Of a DNA stretch of 36,337 nt, positions 13,060 to 22,698 are shown piece after piece. The notes beneath the pieces were generated by a model. It worked only from the letters and a program-made list of their open reading frames with translations. It had not been told where the DNA came from and did not search any database. A program made the translations under genes and the position numbers. Every line of letters begins with the position of its first letter. Within the stretch, counting starts at the first letter, position 1. The DNA comes from Entrophospora sp. SA101 (taxonomy: Eukaryota; Glomeromycota; Glomeromycetes; Entrophosporales; Entrophosporaceae): positions 29,668-66,004 of the forward strand of contig CAUDNR010004108.1 of assembly GCA_958430865.1 (NCBI GenBank). The letters run 5' to 3'.

Positions 13060-13752
13060 TGGCATCTATTCGAGAGTGTAAGCGGAGAGAAGATCTATAC
13101 AGGTATTGCTTGCAGTAGAATAGACAATGATTAATAAATTTCAAGGTATTTAGAAATAATGATTCAGGAGATAAAAGAAAACTCAATCATGGAAGATTTC
13201 TGAATGTTGGGCCTGAGATATTTGTAAGGAACTTTTCTTAAGAATAGTTGTTTATGCAATACATCAACCAATGTATTTTTTTGCTTCATATAGGAAACAA
13301 CAAACTTGGATCTGAAAATTTTGAACAAAGAACTTGACATGCGTGACCTACTAGTTACGCCTTTGTTCGGTTCCTTCTCTAAAGAATTAGTTAAACAAAA
13401 AGAAGACCAACAAAATTACTTCAAGAAAAAAAACGTATAGAATTCGTTTACTGACGTGACCAGTAAACAGATGGTCCCATGTACATATACAACATCAAAT
13501 GGTAGGAAGCAACCAAGTCACCAGCAATATTCTCTGTCTCAGGAGAATTTGCTGCACAAAATGAAAATAAAAAAATAGGACCTCCAAAGAGAAAATTCAA
13601 ACAACAAATCAAATACAAAAAATCAAAAAAAAGAACCAGTATCATTATCAACATCATCAACCTCAACTCCAGCATCAACACCCTCAGATGAATCAAGAAG
13701 AAGATCAGAAATGTTCGTTCACATTTCCAAGATGAAAACATTACTAAAATAA
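13060..13752 (+). pseudogene. Frame-broken coding remnant, basic and Ser-rich
   Basis: A series of coding-looking blocks lies on the plus strand in order. VASIRECKRREDLYR (about 13060) is followed by a GT. SGDKRKLNHGRFLNVGPEIF (about 13160-13230) is followed by GTAAGG. ETTNLDLKILNKELDMRDLL (from 13296, after CATATAG) runs to a stop near 13440. Next comes SPAIFSVSGEFAAQNENKKI with the basic PPKRKFKQQIKYKKSKK. After a frame change, EPVSLSTSSTSTPASTPSDE leads to a stop at 13750-13752. At least two frame changes and in-frame stops break it. Basic then Ser/Thr-rich composition would fit a DNA-binding or nuclear protein, but I cannot name the family. Confidence 0.4.
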
Positions 13753-13787
13753 ACATTGAAAACCGCTGAAAACTTTGGAATTAACGA

Positions 13788-13913
13788 TGTACATACCTCA
13801 ATGCTCATAAGACCCAAGGCCTAATATTGTCACATGTGACTCTGACAGTAGATGAAAATATGTTTGCACCGGTAAAGTTTTTTACCGGGCTATCCTTGAA
13901 TAATATAGGATAA
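13788..13913 (+). pseudogene. PIF1-like DNA helicase C-terminal scrap
   Basis: A 41-codon frame contains AHKTQGLILSHVTLTVDENM, matching the conserved helicase block of PIF1-family proteins (HK-[ST]-QG-L-T-L..V), followed by FAPVKFFTGLS where intact proteins carry a YVALSR motif. That final motif is degraded and a stop follows. PIF1-like helicases are highly repeated in AM-fungal genomes and also form part of Helitron transposons, so I infer a decayed element fragment. Confidence 0.55.
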
Positions 13914-15141
13914 CCCATTATTAACATAGATAAAAGGAACGTTTGCCGTGTTACTATTCCTTTCTAAATTTTACTCAGTTTGAAACGGTAAATTCAGTGC
14001 AGTTACGGTAACGAATCACGAATTTTCTAAACATTTTGTTGCTTAACTGAATTGTTGTGAAAGGATGAAATTTGTTAATTGAAATTTTAACAGAAATATT
14101 TCGTTTTCCAAAAATGATAATTATTTCGCCATTGGTATCTATTTGTCATGTTTCGTGAAACCGAAAAATTTATCTATTTTTGTTCAAACGTCGGATATTA
14201 GGAAATCATGTTTCGCTTTAGATGCTTTTTGCGCAGTGTCCACGTTGTCTACCTTTAGGTTTCGTTTTGATTTGACGTTTCGTACGTTCAAAATGGCCAA
14301 AAACTGATGGCTCAGATCGTCAAAGACTCGCAATACAACGTGTTAACATATTTTCTGGTCACGAGACCGGGATTCAAAAGCACCTTTTAATGTTTTTTTT
14401 TGTCGTTATCATCAGTAAATTCAATGATCGATAAACAAATAATATATACAAATTTTTTTGATTGACTATTTGAGGATTGGGATGGATTCATTGGTGAAAT
14501 ATTTTAACCATATTTAGTATTTTATCAGACCAAACTCATTATTGCCAATCCTGAGATGAGATGGATGATCTGGATAAGAAGAAATTTATTTTTAAAATTG
14601 CTAAATTTCCTTTCGGAGAAAACAAATAAAATCCATCGATTATCTTTTTTGAAAAGCTCAATTGATTTTTTTTAAACAATAGAAATTTGTAAATTATTCT
14701 TTTATAGTCTTGAAAAAACATCTAATCGATCCAATTGGCCTTTAATCTGAGATAAATAAATAAACACTAGGACAAAGGATTTTTTTTTTTAATTAAGAAA
14801 AAAAGTTTTGGTTGATTTTTTTTAACTAATGAATTCTTTAACAAGTGGATTTTTGACAATGAAGAATCTAAAAACGTTATTTCAATGGTTGCTGTTGTAA
14901 ATTTTCGATTTTTCTGATTTAAATTAATTGATTGATTATCAGGGTCTGAAATATTATTATCATTGTGATTAGATTGATATTGGCTATAATGCAATTATTA
15001 TCTAAAGACGTCAAATAATCGTGTAGTGTCACGACCCGTTAAGACCTTATCCGGTAGTTAACGGATTACCGGATTAACGTTAATAAATAATAACAATAAT
15101 TAGGATGACAAAAATTAATTTAGTATTATGGTAGGGGTCTG
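13914..15141. other. Gene-poor stretch with faint minus-strand coding scraps
   Basis: Nothing convincing. On the minus strand, after an acceptor-like GTCTTTAG near 15000, a frame reads HYSQYQSNHNDNNISDPDNQ (to about 14860), and 14700-14540 has open frames around a DGFYLFSPKG peptide. These may be exon relics. TTTCG motifs recur at 14095-14275. Confidence 0.3.
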
Positions 15142-15270
15142 GGACACTTTACCGACAACACGCGGGGTTACATTCAATCTCTACAAATAAAACAAACCAA
15201 AAAATGCTAAAATATCACGTCGCGTGTTGTAAAGTGTCTTGTTGGTAAAGTGGGTGTCGGTAAAGTGTCC
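15142..15270. mobile_element. Small TIR element with GGTAAAGTG repeats
   Basis: The left end GGACACTTTACCGACAACAC is answered at the right end by GTGTCGGTAAAGTGTCC, and an inner CACGCG/CGCGTG pair extends the symmetry. The right half repeats the (G)GTAAAGTG motif three times. At 129 bp with no coding capacity it is MITE-sized. Flanks (GGTCTG and GAGTCC) show no clear target duplication. Confidence 0.55.
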
Positions 15271-15289
15271 GAGTCCGTTTTATAAAAAT

Positions 15290-15905
15290 TGGTTTTCTTT
15301 TCTAACAAAATATTCAATTAAAATTAACTTTAATAAATCATTTCTTTTTCCCTTCTAATAAAAATATTCAATTAAATTGAAAATTTGGTTTTTATAACAA
15401 TAATCTTCTCTTCTAACAAAAATATCTAATTAGAATCAATTCTAAAAAACCAGTTTTTTTACTCTTTTCTATTAAAAATATTCAATTGGAATTAAAAAAT
15501 TGGGTTTTCTTCTTTTCTACCAAAAACATCAATTCTTTATTTAAAAATTATCTTTTTTTCTTTCTCTTCTATCAAAATATTCAATCGGAATTAATTCCCT
15601 ATTTAAAAATCATCTTTTTCTTCAATCGGAATTCTCTATTTAAAAATCAATTTTTTCTTCTTTTCTATCAAAAACATCAATTCTTTATTTAAAAAATTAT
15701 CTTTTTTTCTTTCTCTTCTATCAAAATATTCAATCGGAATTAATTTTCATCTTTTTTCTTCAATCGGAATTCTCTATTTAGAAATCAATTTTTTCTTCTT
15801 TTCTATCAAAAACATCAATTCTTTATTTAAAAATTATCTTTTTTTCTCTCTCTTATATCAAAAATATTCAATCGGAATTAATTCTATATTAAAAAATCAT
15901 TCTTT
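15290..15905. repeat. Pyrimidine-rich minisatellite with higher-order repeats
   Basis: A module around CTTCTATCAAAATATTCAAT followed by CGGAATTAATTC and TTTATTTAAAAATTATC recurs across the stretch. From about 15507 onward nearly identical long units of roughly 130-150 bp appear (TCTATCAAAAACATCAATTC occurs near 15517, 15664 and 15805). Units at 15290-15480 are more diverged (TCTAACAAAAATA...CAATTAAAATTAA). The newest, most uniform copies are at the side of the ULP1-like pseudogene. Confidence 0.75.
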
Positions 15906-15964
15906 ATTTTAGTTAAAATTTCACCTTTTTTATATATTTATATATTTATATATTCTTTTTCAAT

Positions 15965-17386
15965 ATGAATACTGAAAATCAAATTGTTTCTTTCAAGAAT
16001 GCAATTATCATTGAAGAAGAAGATGACGAAAGAATCACATTAGTTGACGATGATTTGTAAGCAAATAATATTTAATGTTAATTATTTGCTATTACTACTA
16101 CTTTTTACTAATATTATTATATTTAGGTTTGAAAATTATTATGAAAATTGTTATAATTTAATTAATTCTATTTATGTGAAAAAATTCATTAAAATAAATT
16201 TCCCAAAAATAAGACTTGCTCCATCATCCATGAAGTTTAAAATTTTTGAAAACGATCCTGGGAAAGAATTGACAATAAAGGAGATAGTTAAAAATGACTT
16301 GGCAATTCCACCTTTGGGATACATTAGAAAAATAATTGATCAAATAAATGACTACATTGGAAAAGATGGAAAAAAAGAAAAAAAAAGAAATCAGATGTTT
16401 ATTAAAATACTTTCTTTTGGAATAGCCAAATTCTGTGATTTAAACAAAATAATAAACTTGCATACAGCAATGTTGTTTCAAACTAATTTCATAAATTTAA
16501 TCAATTGGGTTGACAGTAAATTGAAGAGGTCAACAAATTGAAAGAAAAATTCTTAAATACTAATAGATTATATAATAATTTAAGAAAGAATTTAAATGTA
16601 ACTATTTTAGATTTATGTACCTTGGCAAATCAGAATTATGTAAATGATATGGTTATTGAATCAGTACTTAGGATATTTAAAGCATTCAAAGATGATGACA
16701 ACAAAAATAATAATTTTATTTTGGCTCCAATATATTTATACACTTGTATAAGCGATGGAAAATTTGATATTGCATATAATTTATTAGGTCATTTATCAGA
16801 AAAAATTAAAAATATCTATATAATTATACACATAAATAATAATAATTGGGGAGTTGTAAAACTAGATTTAGATACCAAAAAAAATTATTTTGGTGATTCT
16901 TTATATTATCAAGCTCCAATTGATTTAATAACCAATATTAACAGATTATTTGAATTTTATGGAACCTCTTTTGAAGATGAAGTTTATTATATTGGTGAAA
17001 TTCCTTATCAATGTGGAATTTTAGATTGTGGAATAACAATCTTAATTATATTGAAGAAGAAATTGGAATAAGTAATAAATCATGGGATAGAAAATATCCA
17101 CTTATTTTAGACTTAGATACTTGAGTCTAATTCTAAATTATGATTTAGAATGGTTCAGCAAATATACATGGTTAGAACCTGAAGAAAATAATCAAGAAAT
17201 ATTAATTTTTTGCAACTTTGTAGAAATAGAAATGGAACATCAAAATTTTCAAAGGGTACAAATGTTTTTAGACTAGATAAAATCAAAAAACATTCAAACA
17301 CCAACAAACATAAAGAATCAGAATTAACATTACTTAAGTCATATCAAACTGAATCTAATAGAGATAATACAGAACAATCAGATTAA
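15965..17386 (+). pseudogene. ULP1-like (C48) cysteine protease pseudogene
   Basis: ATG at 15965 opens exon 1 (15965-16056), then a 70-bp GT-AG intron and a long exon from 16127. That frame stops at 16539-16541. The product continues in another frame (VNKLKEKFLNTN, from about 16530), reaching the protease signature IIIHINNNNWGVVKLDLD, GDSL, and YQCGILDCGI. Frame shifts again near 17050 (then EEEIGISNKSWDRKYPLILD), near 17115 and near 17200, ending in a charged tail with a stop at 17384-17386. ULP1/SENP proteases use His-Asp-Gln-Cys. The Asp, Gln and Cys are visible, but the residue before the key Trp is Asn rather than His. Such ULP1-like genes are greatly expanded and transposon-associated in AM fungi. 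With at least four frame breaks it is dead. Confidence 0.75.
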
Positions 17387-17409
17387 AAAAAATCAATTAT
17401 TCATTAATT

Positions 17410-17610
17410 ATGAATAATTATTTTTGTTCAAAACATAATATTCCATTAAATTTTTATTCTAATTTGTGCAATTTAGTGACTTTACAAACTGGAAATAACA
17501 TTAGTTATAAAATTTCTACTCTAAAGCCAGCTTCCTTAGAAAAACCATCAAAGCCTAAATCAAAATATGGAAGCTATAAAAGTCCTGCATGTGATTTTTT
17601 AGATATGTAG
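17410..17610 (+). CDS. Small ORF after the ULP1-like pseudogene, unknown
   Basis: A 66-residue frame starts MNNYFCSKHNIPLNFYSNLC and ends in a basic Pro/Lys/Ser stretch (LEKPSKPKSKYGSYKSPACD). It starts 23 bases after the pseudogene stop on the same strand. It may be a further piece of that decayed gene rather than a gene of its own. No family recognised. Confidence 0.3.
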   Translation: MNNYFCSKHNIPLNFYSNLCNLVTLQTGNNISYKISTLKPASLEKPSKPKSKYGSYKSPACDFLDM

Positions 17611-18135
17611 TTATGAATCTTAATTTTGTAATAAAATTTAATTATTTCTGTATTTATTATTATTATTGTATATACTATTCAAAACTCTCTGTTAGGCTAT
17701 TCTTTGAATCACAGAGAAAAAACTATGGAAATTTTTTTACTCTAACTTGTTTGGTTATTGAACCTATACATTTCAAAGTTTAACAGTATTTTTTAACATT
17801 TTGGATGATTTTACTAATAAAATTAAAAAAAACTCTCTGTCATCATGTGAACCATTATATTTGTTATAATATCACTTAATTTTATAGTTGCATCTTTTTT
17901 TTTTGAATGAGAAGATGCAATTTTTATTTTTATAATTGTTGAAAAAAAGTTTATTAGTAAATTTTATATATGGGGGATGCTGCAACAAAACCAGACAAAG
18001 TGAACATTAGTGTTACCAAAAATTTCAGGGATCAAAATTTAGTCATTTGTAATGTGATCATAATTAACAGTTTTATAATATCCCATTCATTATCTTAAGT
18101 GATATATAGAACTATCCCTATACAAAATAGTTAAT
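17611..18135. other. Gene-free stretch holding one arm of a diverged repeat
   Basis: The sequence around 17735-17860 (GGATGATTTTACTAATAAAA, then AACTCTCTGTCATCATGTGAACC) resembles 20140-20215 (CGATGATTTTACAATAAAGT, then ACCTCTCTGTTACCATGTTCATC). I take these as old copies of one dispersed element. No coding frame is evident. Confidence 0.4.
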
Positions 18136-18162
18136 ATGAAGTTAATTTATATTAGATCTACC

Positions 18163-18402
18163 ATGGAACCCATGAATTATAGCACTATTAGAAGTACCTT
18201 GAAGAAAGAACAAGGCGAGAAAATTTCTCCTTATGTTTTCAAAATAAACAATACTCAGATGCTGGAAGCTTATCTAAAGAAAGAAAGGATTACCTATGAA
18301 ATTTACCAAGAAGAAAGAAAAATCATAAATGTTGGAAAAAGAAAACATCATGATAATGCATTATTATCTAATAAGAAGCTAAAATCTTTAAAAGGAAAAT
18401 AA
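18163..18402 (+). CDS. 79-residue Lys-rich hypothetical protein
   Basis: The frame is open from 18136, but the ATG at 18163 (ACCATGGAA, a strong initiation context) is the better start, giving MEPMNYSTIRSTLKKEQGEK and onward to KRKHHDNALLSNKKLKSLKG. The centre (ISPYVFKINNTQMLEAYLKK) looks like folded coding sequence and the end is strongly basic, like a nuclear localisation signal. The family is unknown. It may be an exon or relic of a repeat-family protein. Confidence 0.4.
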   Translation: MEPMNYSTIRSTLKKEQGEKISPYVFKINNTQMLEAYLKKERITYEIYQEERKIINVGKRKHHDNALLSNKKLKSLKGK

Positions 18403-18477
18403 ATACCATTTTCTTTGATAGTTAGAATGAGCTTCAATTTATAGAGAGGAAAATTACTTTCTTATTTTCAATCAAGA

Positions 18478-18597
18478 TCATCTTTTAGTCTCTTTAACTT
18501 CAATTTGAGCAGTTAACTGTCCATTCTGTTGATCTTTTAATTTCCTGTTTTCTTCTTCTAGATGATTAATTTTTTCTTCTAAACTTTTTATCTTATC
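18478..18597 (-). CDS. Coiled-coil protein C-terminus, cut by assembly gap
   Basis: The last 39 residues and stop of a minus-strand frame abut the N run. They contain DKIKSLEEKINHLEEENRKL, a leucine/isoleucine heptad pattern, then KDQQNGQLTAQIEVKETKR. The rest of the gene, or its preceding exon, is inside the gap. Translation across the gap is not meaningful. No function can be assigned beyond coiled coil. Confidence 0.5.
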   Translation of the reverse strand, partial: DKIKSLEEKINHLEEENRKLKDQQNGQLTAQIEVKETKR

Positions 18598-19157
18598 NNN
18601 NNNNNNNNNNNNNNNNNNNNNNNNNNNNNNNNNNNNNNNNNNNNNNNNNNNNNNNNNNNNNNNNNNNNNNNNNNNNNNNNNNNNNNNNNNNNNNNNNNNN
18701 NNNNNNNNNNNNNNNNNNNNNNNNNNNNNNNNNNNNNNNNNNNNNNNNNNNNNNNNNNNNNNNNNNNNNNNNNNNNNNNNNNNNNNNNNNNNNNNNNNNN
18801 NNNNNNNNNNNNNNNNNNNNNNNNNNNNNNNNNNNNNNNNNNNNNNNNNNNNNNNNNNNNNNNNNNNNNNNNNNNNNNNNNNNNNNNNNNNNNNNNNNNN
18901 NNNNNNNNNNNNNNNNNNNNNNNNNNNNNNNNNNNNNNNNNNNNNNNNNNNNNNNNNNNNNNNNNNNNNNNNNNNNNNNNNNNNNNNNNNNNNNNNNNNN
19001 NNNNNNNNNNNNNNNNNNNNNNNNNNNNNNNNNNNNNNNNNNNNNNNNNNNNNNNNNNNNNNNNNNNNNNNNNNNNNNNNNNNNNNNNNNNNNNNNNNNN
19101 NNNNNNNNNNNNNNNNNNNNNNNNNNNNNNNNNNNNNNNNNNNNNNNNNNNNNNNNN
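18598..19157. other. Assembly gap (560 N)
   Basis: An unbroken run of N. The true size may differ, since gap length in scaffolds is an estimate. It interrupts the minus-strand coiled-coil gene and ends exactly at a 70-bp repeat. Confidence 0.99.
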
Positions 19158-19227
19158 AAAAATAATTGTAAGGAAAATAATTAATAATAAAAATTTTATA
19201 GTTCAATATCCGTAATTATAATAAAAA
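19158..19227 (-). repeat. 70-bp inverted copy of the Lunapark upstream region
   Basis: Every base from the gap edge to 19227 equals the reverse complement of 21471-21540, which lies about 75 bp before the Lunapark start codon. Similarity stops abruptly after 19227. In this orientation the copy would lead leftward into the gap and towards the minus-strand coiled-coil frame. Confidence 0.9.
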
Positions 19228-20376
19228 TGTGACGCAGATCTCACAGTTGACATTCATATGTAAAAATAGAAATTCCGATTCATCTAAATCAATCGAGATT
19301 CTAATGAATCCTCTACATGTTGGGGTGTTACAAATAATAATAAAATCACCAAACAAACACAGGGGAAATCAATAAAGAATTTTGTTGATCATATCATCAT
19401 CATCATCATTATTATTATACATTAATTGCCGTTTACGTAAAACTGTTAATATAACTCATCATGCTGATGATAATTTTACATAACTTCATACTATTACCTA
19501 TTACCCCTTTCCACCTATATATTTGCTTATCTTGTCATTTAAACATGATATTATTAACGGGTTTTTCAAATGACCAAGGCTTTGGAGTAGAACAGCCACA
19601 GTCAAGATAAAAATGTTTTAGGTTTGCAAAAAGATTTTTTAATGTAACAGAGTTTTTTCAAACATATTGACCCAATAACAAGCCACTATTGCGCGTTCGT
19701 TTAAACTTTAAATATGATAACATAAAATTAGTTTTATTACTAAAGTCGGGCTATGTTACATTGTAAATACATACTTTTTCGATTTATTCCATCTTATAAT
19801 CTTGAAATATATTTGTTCTATCAAAATAGTAGCAGTTTTTGTAAAGCCGATTTTTTAATTTTATTTTTGAATAATATAGAATTTTTATTATCGTGAATTT
19901 TTAAATAAATAGATGAAATAAATGACTAAATTAAAAAGATTTATAATGGGTTAACTCTTAAATTTGAAGGCTATATACAAAGATAAAATTTATTCGAAAG
20001 CTGGTTAATTCTAATATTTCTTTATTTAATAACATTTCTTTAAAAGGAAAAGGTTTTCGAAGGAGAAATTTTTAATCCTTATAAACCCCCTTTTTAAAAA
20101 ATTTTCTTCCTTAAGTCGCAAAGAATAAGATCATGGAAGGATTTTTGCTCTATCTTGTTCAGTTATCGATGATTTTACAATAAAGTTAAAAAAACCTCTC
20201 TGTTACCATGTTCATCAGAGGTTGTACCCAATGAATAATAATATTCAGTAAATATTCAGTGAATATTCGGTTAATCGAATATTTGATTTTTTTCATAATA
20301 TATTGTGTAACTAAATTTAAATAAATTTTCTCGCGTCAAATTCTTATTTAATTAATTTAATTAATTTAAATTTGAA
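19228..20376. other. Gene-free stretch
   Basis: No coding frame stands out. It includes a short ATC/ATT run near 19390-19415 and, at 20140-20215, the second arm of the diverged repeat seen at 17735-17860. AATATTCAGT/AATATTCGGT tandem motifs at 20242-20275 are minor. Confidence 0.4.
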
Positions 20377-20574
20377 ATGGAAGAAGAGCCTTCAGTCACT
20401 ATAATAGGAGAAAATAATAATACAATAGTGAGAATGGATGAGTCTACTGCTGCTCATATTTTGAAGAAAAGAAAGGTAAAGGGTGATTCTAAGAAAGTCA
20501 AGTTGGATATGGAACTTAGAATATTCCATATTAGAAAAGTATTAGCATTTAAAAATTGGACATGTCTTAGATGA
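20377..20574 (+). CDS. 65-residue hypothetical protein or first exon
   Basis: Starts MEEEPSVTIIGENNNTIVRM, followed by DESTAAHILKKRKVKGDSKK and a short hydrophobic end. The acidic-then-basic composition and codon usage look real, and KKRKVKG could be a nuclear localisation signal. No family recognised. The end may read into non-coding sequence, so this could be a first exon. The TTAGAAAAGTATTAGCATTT stretch near its end recurs, altered, near 21410-21440. Confidence 0.4.
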   Translation: MEEEPSVTIIGENNNTIVRMDESTAAHILKKRKVKGDSKKVKLDMELRIFHIRKVLAFKNWTCLR

Positions 20575-21470
20575 TCTGCACTTGTTAATTTTAATTTTAC
20601 AAAATATGTTACTACTCTGAAAAGATATATGGCAAATTAATGAATTAGTATTAGTTGAAACAGAAATTAAAATGATAGTTATATTTGTCAATTGTTCATC
20701 CATATCTATTGCCCTTTGGCTCTTACTTGTTTTCCAATATTGATTTTTCGTAAGATTTCAATGTTTGCCAAACTTAAAGACATAAATTAATTTATTTCTT
20801 CTATTTCAAGTAATTGGGGTAATTTAATATTGACCAATGCAAAAAAATTCAAAAGATGTTATAAACTCTCTCATGTTTAAAGGTAAAAAATAATTGCATA
20901 TATTTTAACCAAGTTTTTGCCTGTTTTTTATGATTTACCCAAAGATCTTTGTGGAAAATTGAATTGATAATTGGAATGATGAGCTGAAACATGTATTGCT
21001 TCTTCTGGAAATTTTCTGTCTGATGCTCTTATATATCATTGGTTATGGTCAATAAAATGACTTGAAATGACCCATTAATAAAATAATTCAAGTTATCCTG
21101 CGAGAGACTATTTGGCTATTCCAGACCTTATATATTTTATAATTATTTAATAAAAAAATTAATATTAATATTTACTTTTTAAACTTTATATACCTACAAA
21201 TAGTGCAGAAACATCATTCACGAATTTTTTGATTTCAAAGAATTTGGTATATGATCTAGACATCACATGTTGCAGATCATACTTAAAAATCCAAAATTTG
21301 TAAATCGCGCGGTTTTAGGTTATAAAATTTATATATATATATAATTTTGACCACTTTTTTTCGTGCTAAAATAATAAATAATAAACTCTATTTTCAGGAT
21401 AGCACATATTTAGAAAAGTATCAGCGTTTAAATTTTAGATTGATGATCTATTTTATTTTGATCAAAAACT
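20575..21470. other. Gene-poor stretch with a possible minus-strand mini-exon
   Basis: On the minus strand 20783-20727 reads MSLSLANIEILRKINIGKQ and ends exactly at a GTAAGAG donor. An acceptor TTTTCAG leads into 20616, where a short frame follows. I cannot judge whether this is a gene. Otherwise the stretch is AT-rich without features. Confidence 0.25.
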
Positions 21471-21540
21471 TTTTTATTATAATTACGGATATTGAACTAT
21501 AAAATTTTTATTATTAATTATTTTCCTTACAATTATTTTT
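21471..21540 (+). repeat. 70-bp sequence repeated inverted at the gap edge
   Basis: Exact reverse complement of 19158-19227. It sits in the presumed promoter or 5' leader of the Lunapark gene, and the similarity cannot be followed further because its partner runs into the N gap. Confidence 0.9.
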
Positions 21541-21615
21541 GAAATTAATCATTTTCGTCTATTCAAGCAAGCATTCACAAAATAATTAATGATACTAATA
21601 GTATTGTTATTAGCG

Positions 21616-22698
21616 ATGGGAGTTGTTATATCTCGTTTCAAGTCAAAAAATGATGATAATTATGAAAAAATATTATCAGAGCTTGATGATAATATTCGTA
21701 AAACAGAAATATCCCTAGGTGAAATAAGAAAACGAGGAAATAAGGCATTAATAGTCTGGATAGTATACTCATTATTAGCATATATTGCGTATGCAATAGG
21801 ATATTGGTATTTTATTTATATGTCTAATCAGGGAGAAGGTTTTGATTTTATGAAAGTGGCGCCTGTTATAACAGGACCTTTTTTCATAGTAGTTGGTTGT
21901 AAATTTCTTAATTTATGGTATAAAAGAAATGAAACTAATGAAGAATCTCAACTTGAACATTTAAGAGCCAAACAAAAACTTAAACTAGAAGAAATGAAAA
22001 AGAGAACTAGTTATTATTTAACTAAGACTTTGCTAGATAGATATGATTCACCAACAAATTCTCCAATAAATCAACAACAGCAACCAATGACTCCCGGTCA
22101 AAAAATTACATCAATGACAACACCTGGTAGTTTAAAACATGGCACACCAAATTCTTTACGCCAACGCCTACCACCAAATAATAATAATGATAATGATAAT
22201 AATGGTAATATTGATCGACAAACATCTAAACCATCATCATCAATAAATCAAACTAACTGGTATGATAAGTTAGTTGATGTAGTTGCTGGCGAAGACGAAC
22301 AAAAATATGCTTTGATTTGTAAAGATTGTTATACTTGGAATGGTTTGGCTTTTCCGGCCGAATTTGATGATATTCAATATTATTGTAAAAATTGTAATCA
22401 CTTCAATCCATCAAGAAAATCTTTGATAAATGGCACTATTTTAGCACCACAACCACAACCATTATCAAAATCAAAATCATTATCACCATCAAATGGTAAT
22501 ATTGATGCATCAGTTGTTGATTCTTCGTCACCAAGAAGAGGTCGATCCACATCACCAAAACTAACTAGTAGAGATTCTTCATCAGATCCAGAAACATTAA
22601 ATGAAAAATACGATGGTTATGATGATGAGATTGCTGTTAGCGAAAAAAAAGGTAGTCATCATCGTACTGATGACAATGACAGTGATGATGATTTGTAG
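21616..22698 (+). CDS. LNP1: Lunapark family ER three-way-junction protein
   Basis: A 360-residue protein in one exon. From 21616 it begins MGVVISRFKSKN, matching Lunapark proteins, which start with Met-Gly, are N-myristoylated and carry a short basic stretch. The frame is open nine codons earlier (ATG at 21589), but that start would bury the Gly. Two membrane segments follow (about residues 45-70, ALIVWIVYSLLAYIAYAIGY, and 80-100, APVITGPFFIVVGCKFLNLW), preceded and followed by coiled coil (about 15-40 and 105-135). The C-terminal half has the characteristic zinc ribbon YALICKDC...YYCKNCNHFNPSRK (CxxC pair about residues 227-256), then a low-complexity Ser/Pro/Asp tail. Lunapark stabilises tubule junctions of the endoplasmic reticulum, with atlastin-type GTPases and reticulons. 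The 70-bp repeat at 21471-21540 lies just upstream. Confidence 0.9.
   Translation: MGVVISRFKSKNDDNYEKILSELDDNIRKTEISLGEIRKRGNKALIVWIVYSLLAYIAYAIGYWYFIYMSNQGEGFDFMKVAPVITGPFFIVVGCKFLNLWYKRNETNEESQLEHLRAKQKLKLEEMKKRTSYYLTKTLLDRYDSPTNSPINQQQQPMTPGQKITSMTTPGSLKHGTPNSLRQRLPPNNNNDNDNNGNIDRQTSKPSSSINQTNWYDKLVDVVAGEDEQKYALICKDCYTWNGLAFPAEFDDIQYYCKNCNHFNPSRKSLINGTILAPQPQPLSKSKSLSPSNGNIDASVVDSSSPRRGRSTSPKLTSRDSSSDPETLNEKYDGYDDEIAVSEKKGSHHRTDDNDSDDDL

Noticed and set aside
15290..15905. CRISPR-like array
   Set aside because: Spacing is irregular, the spacers are themselves repeated, and the setting is a eukaryotic genome. It is a minisatellite.
18478..19206. One 242-residue frame crossing the N gap
   Set aside because: The frame is open only because N codons contain no stop. 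Only the 18478-18597 portion is real sequence with coding character.
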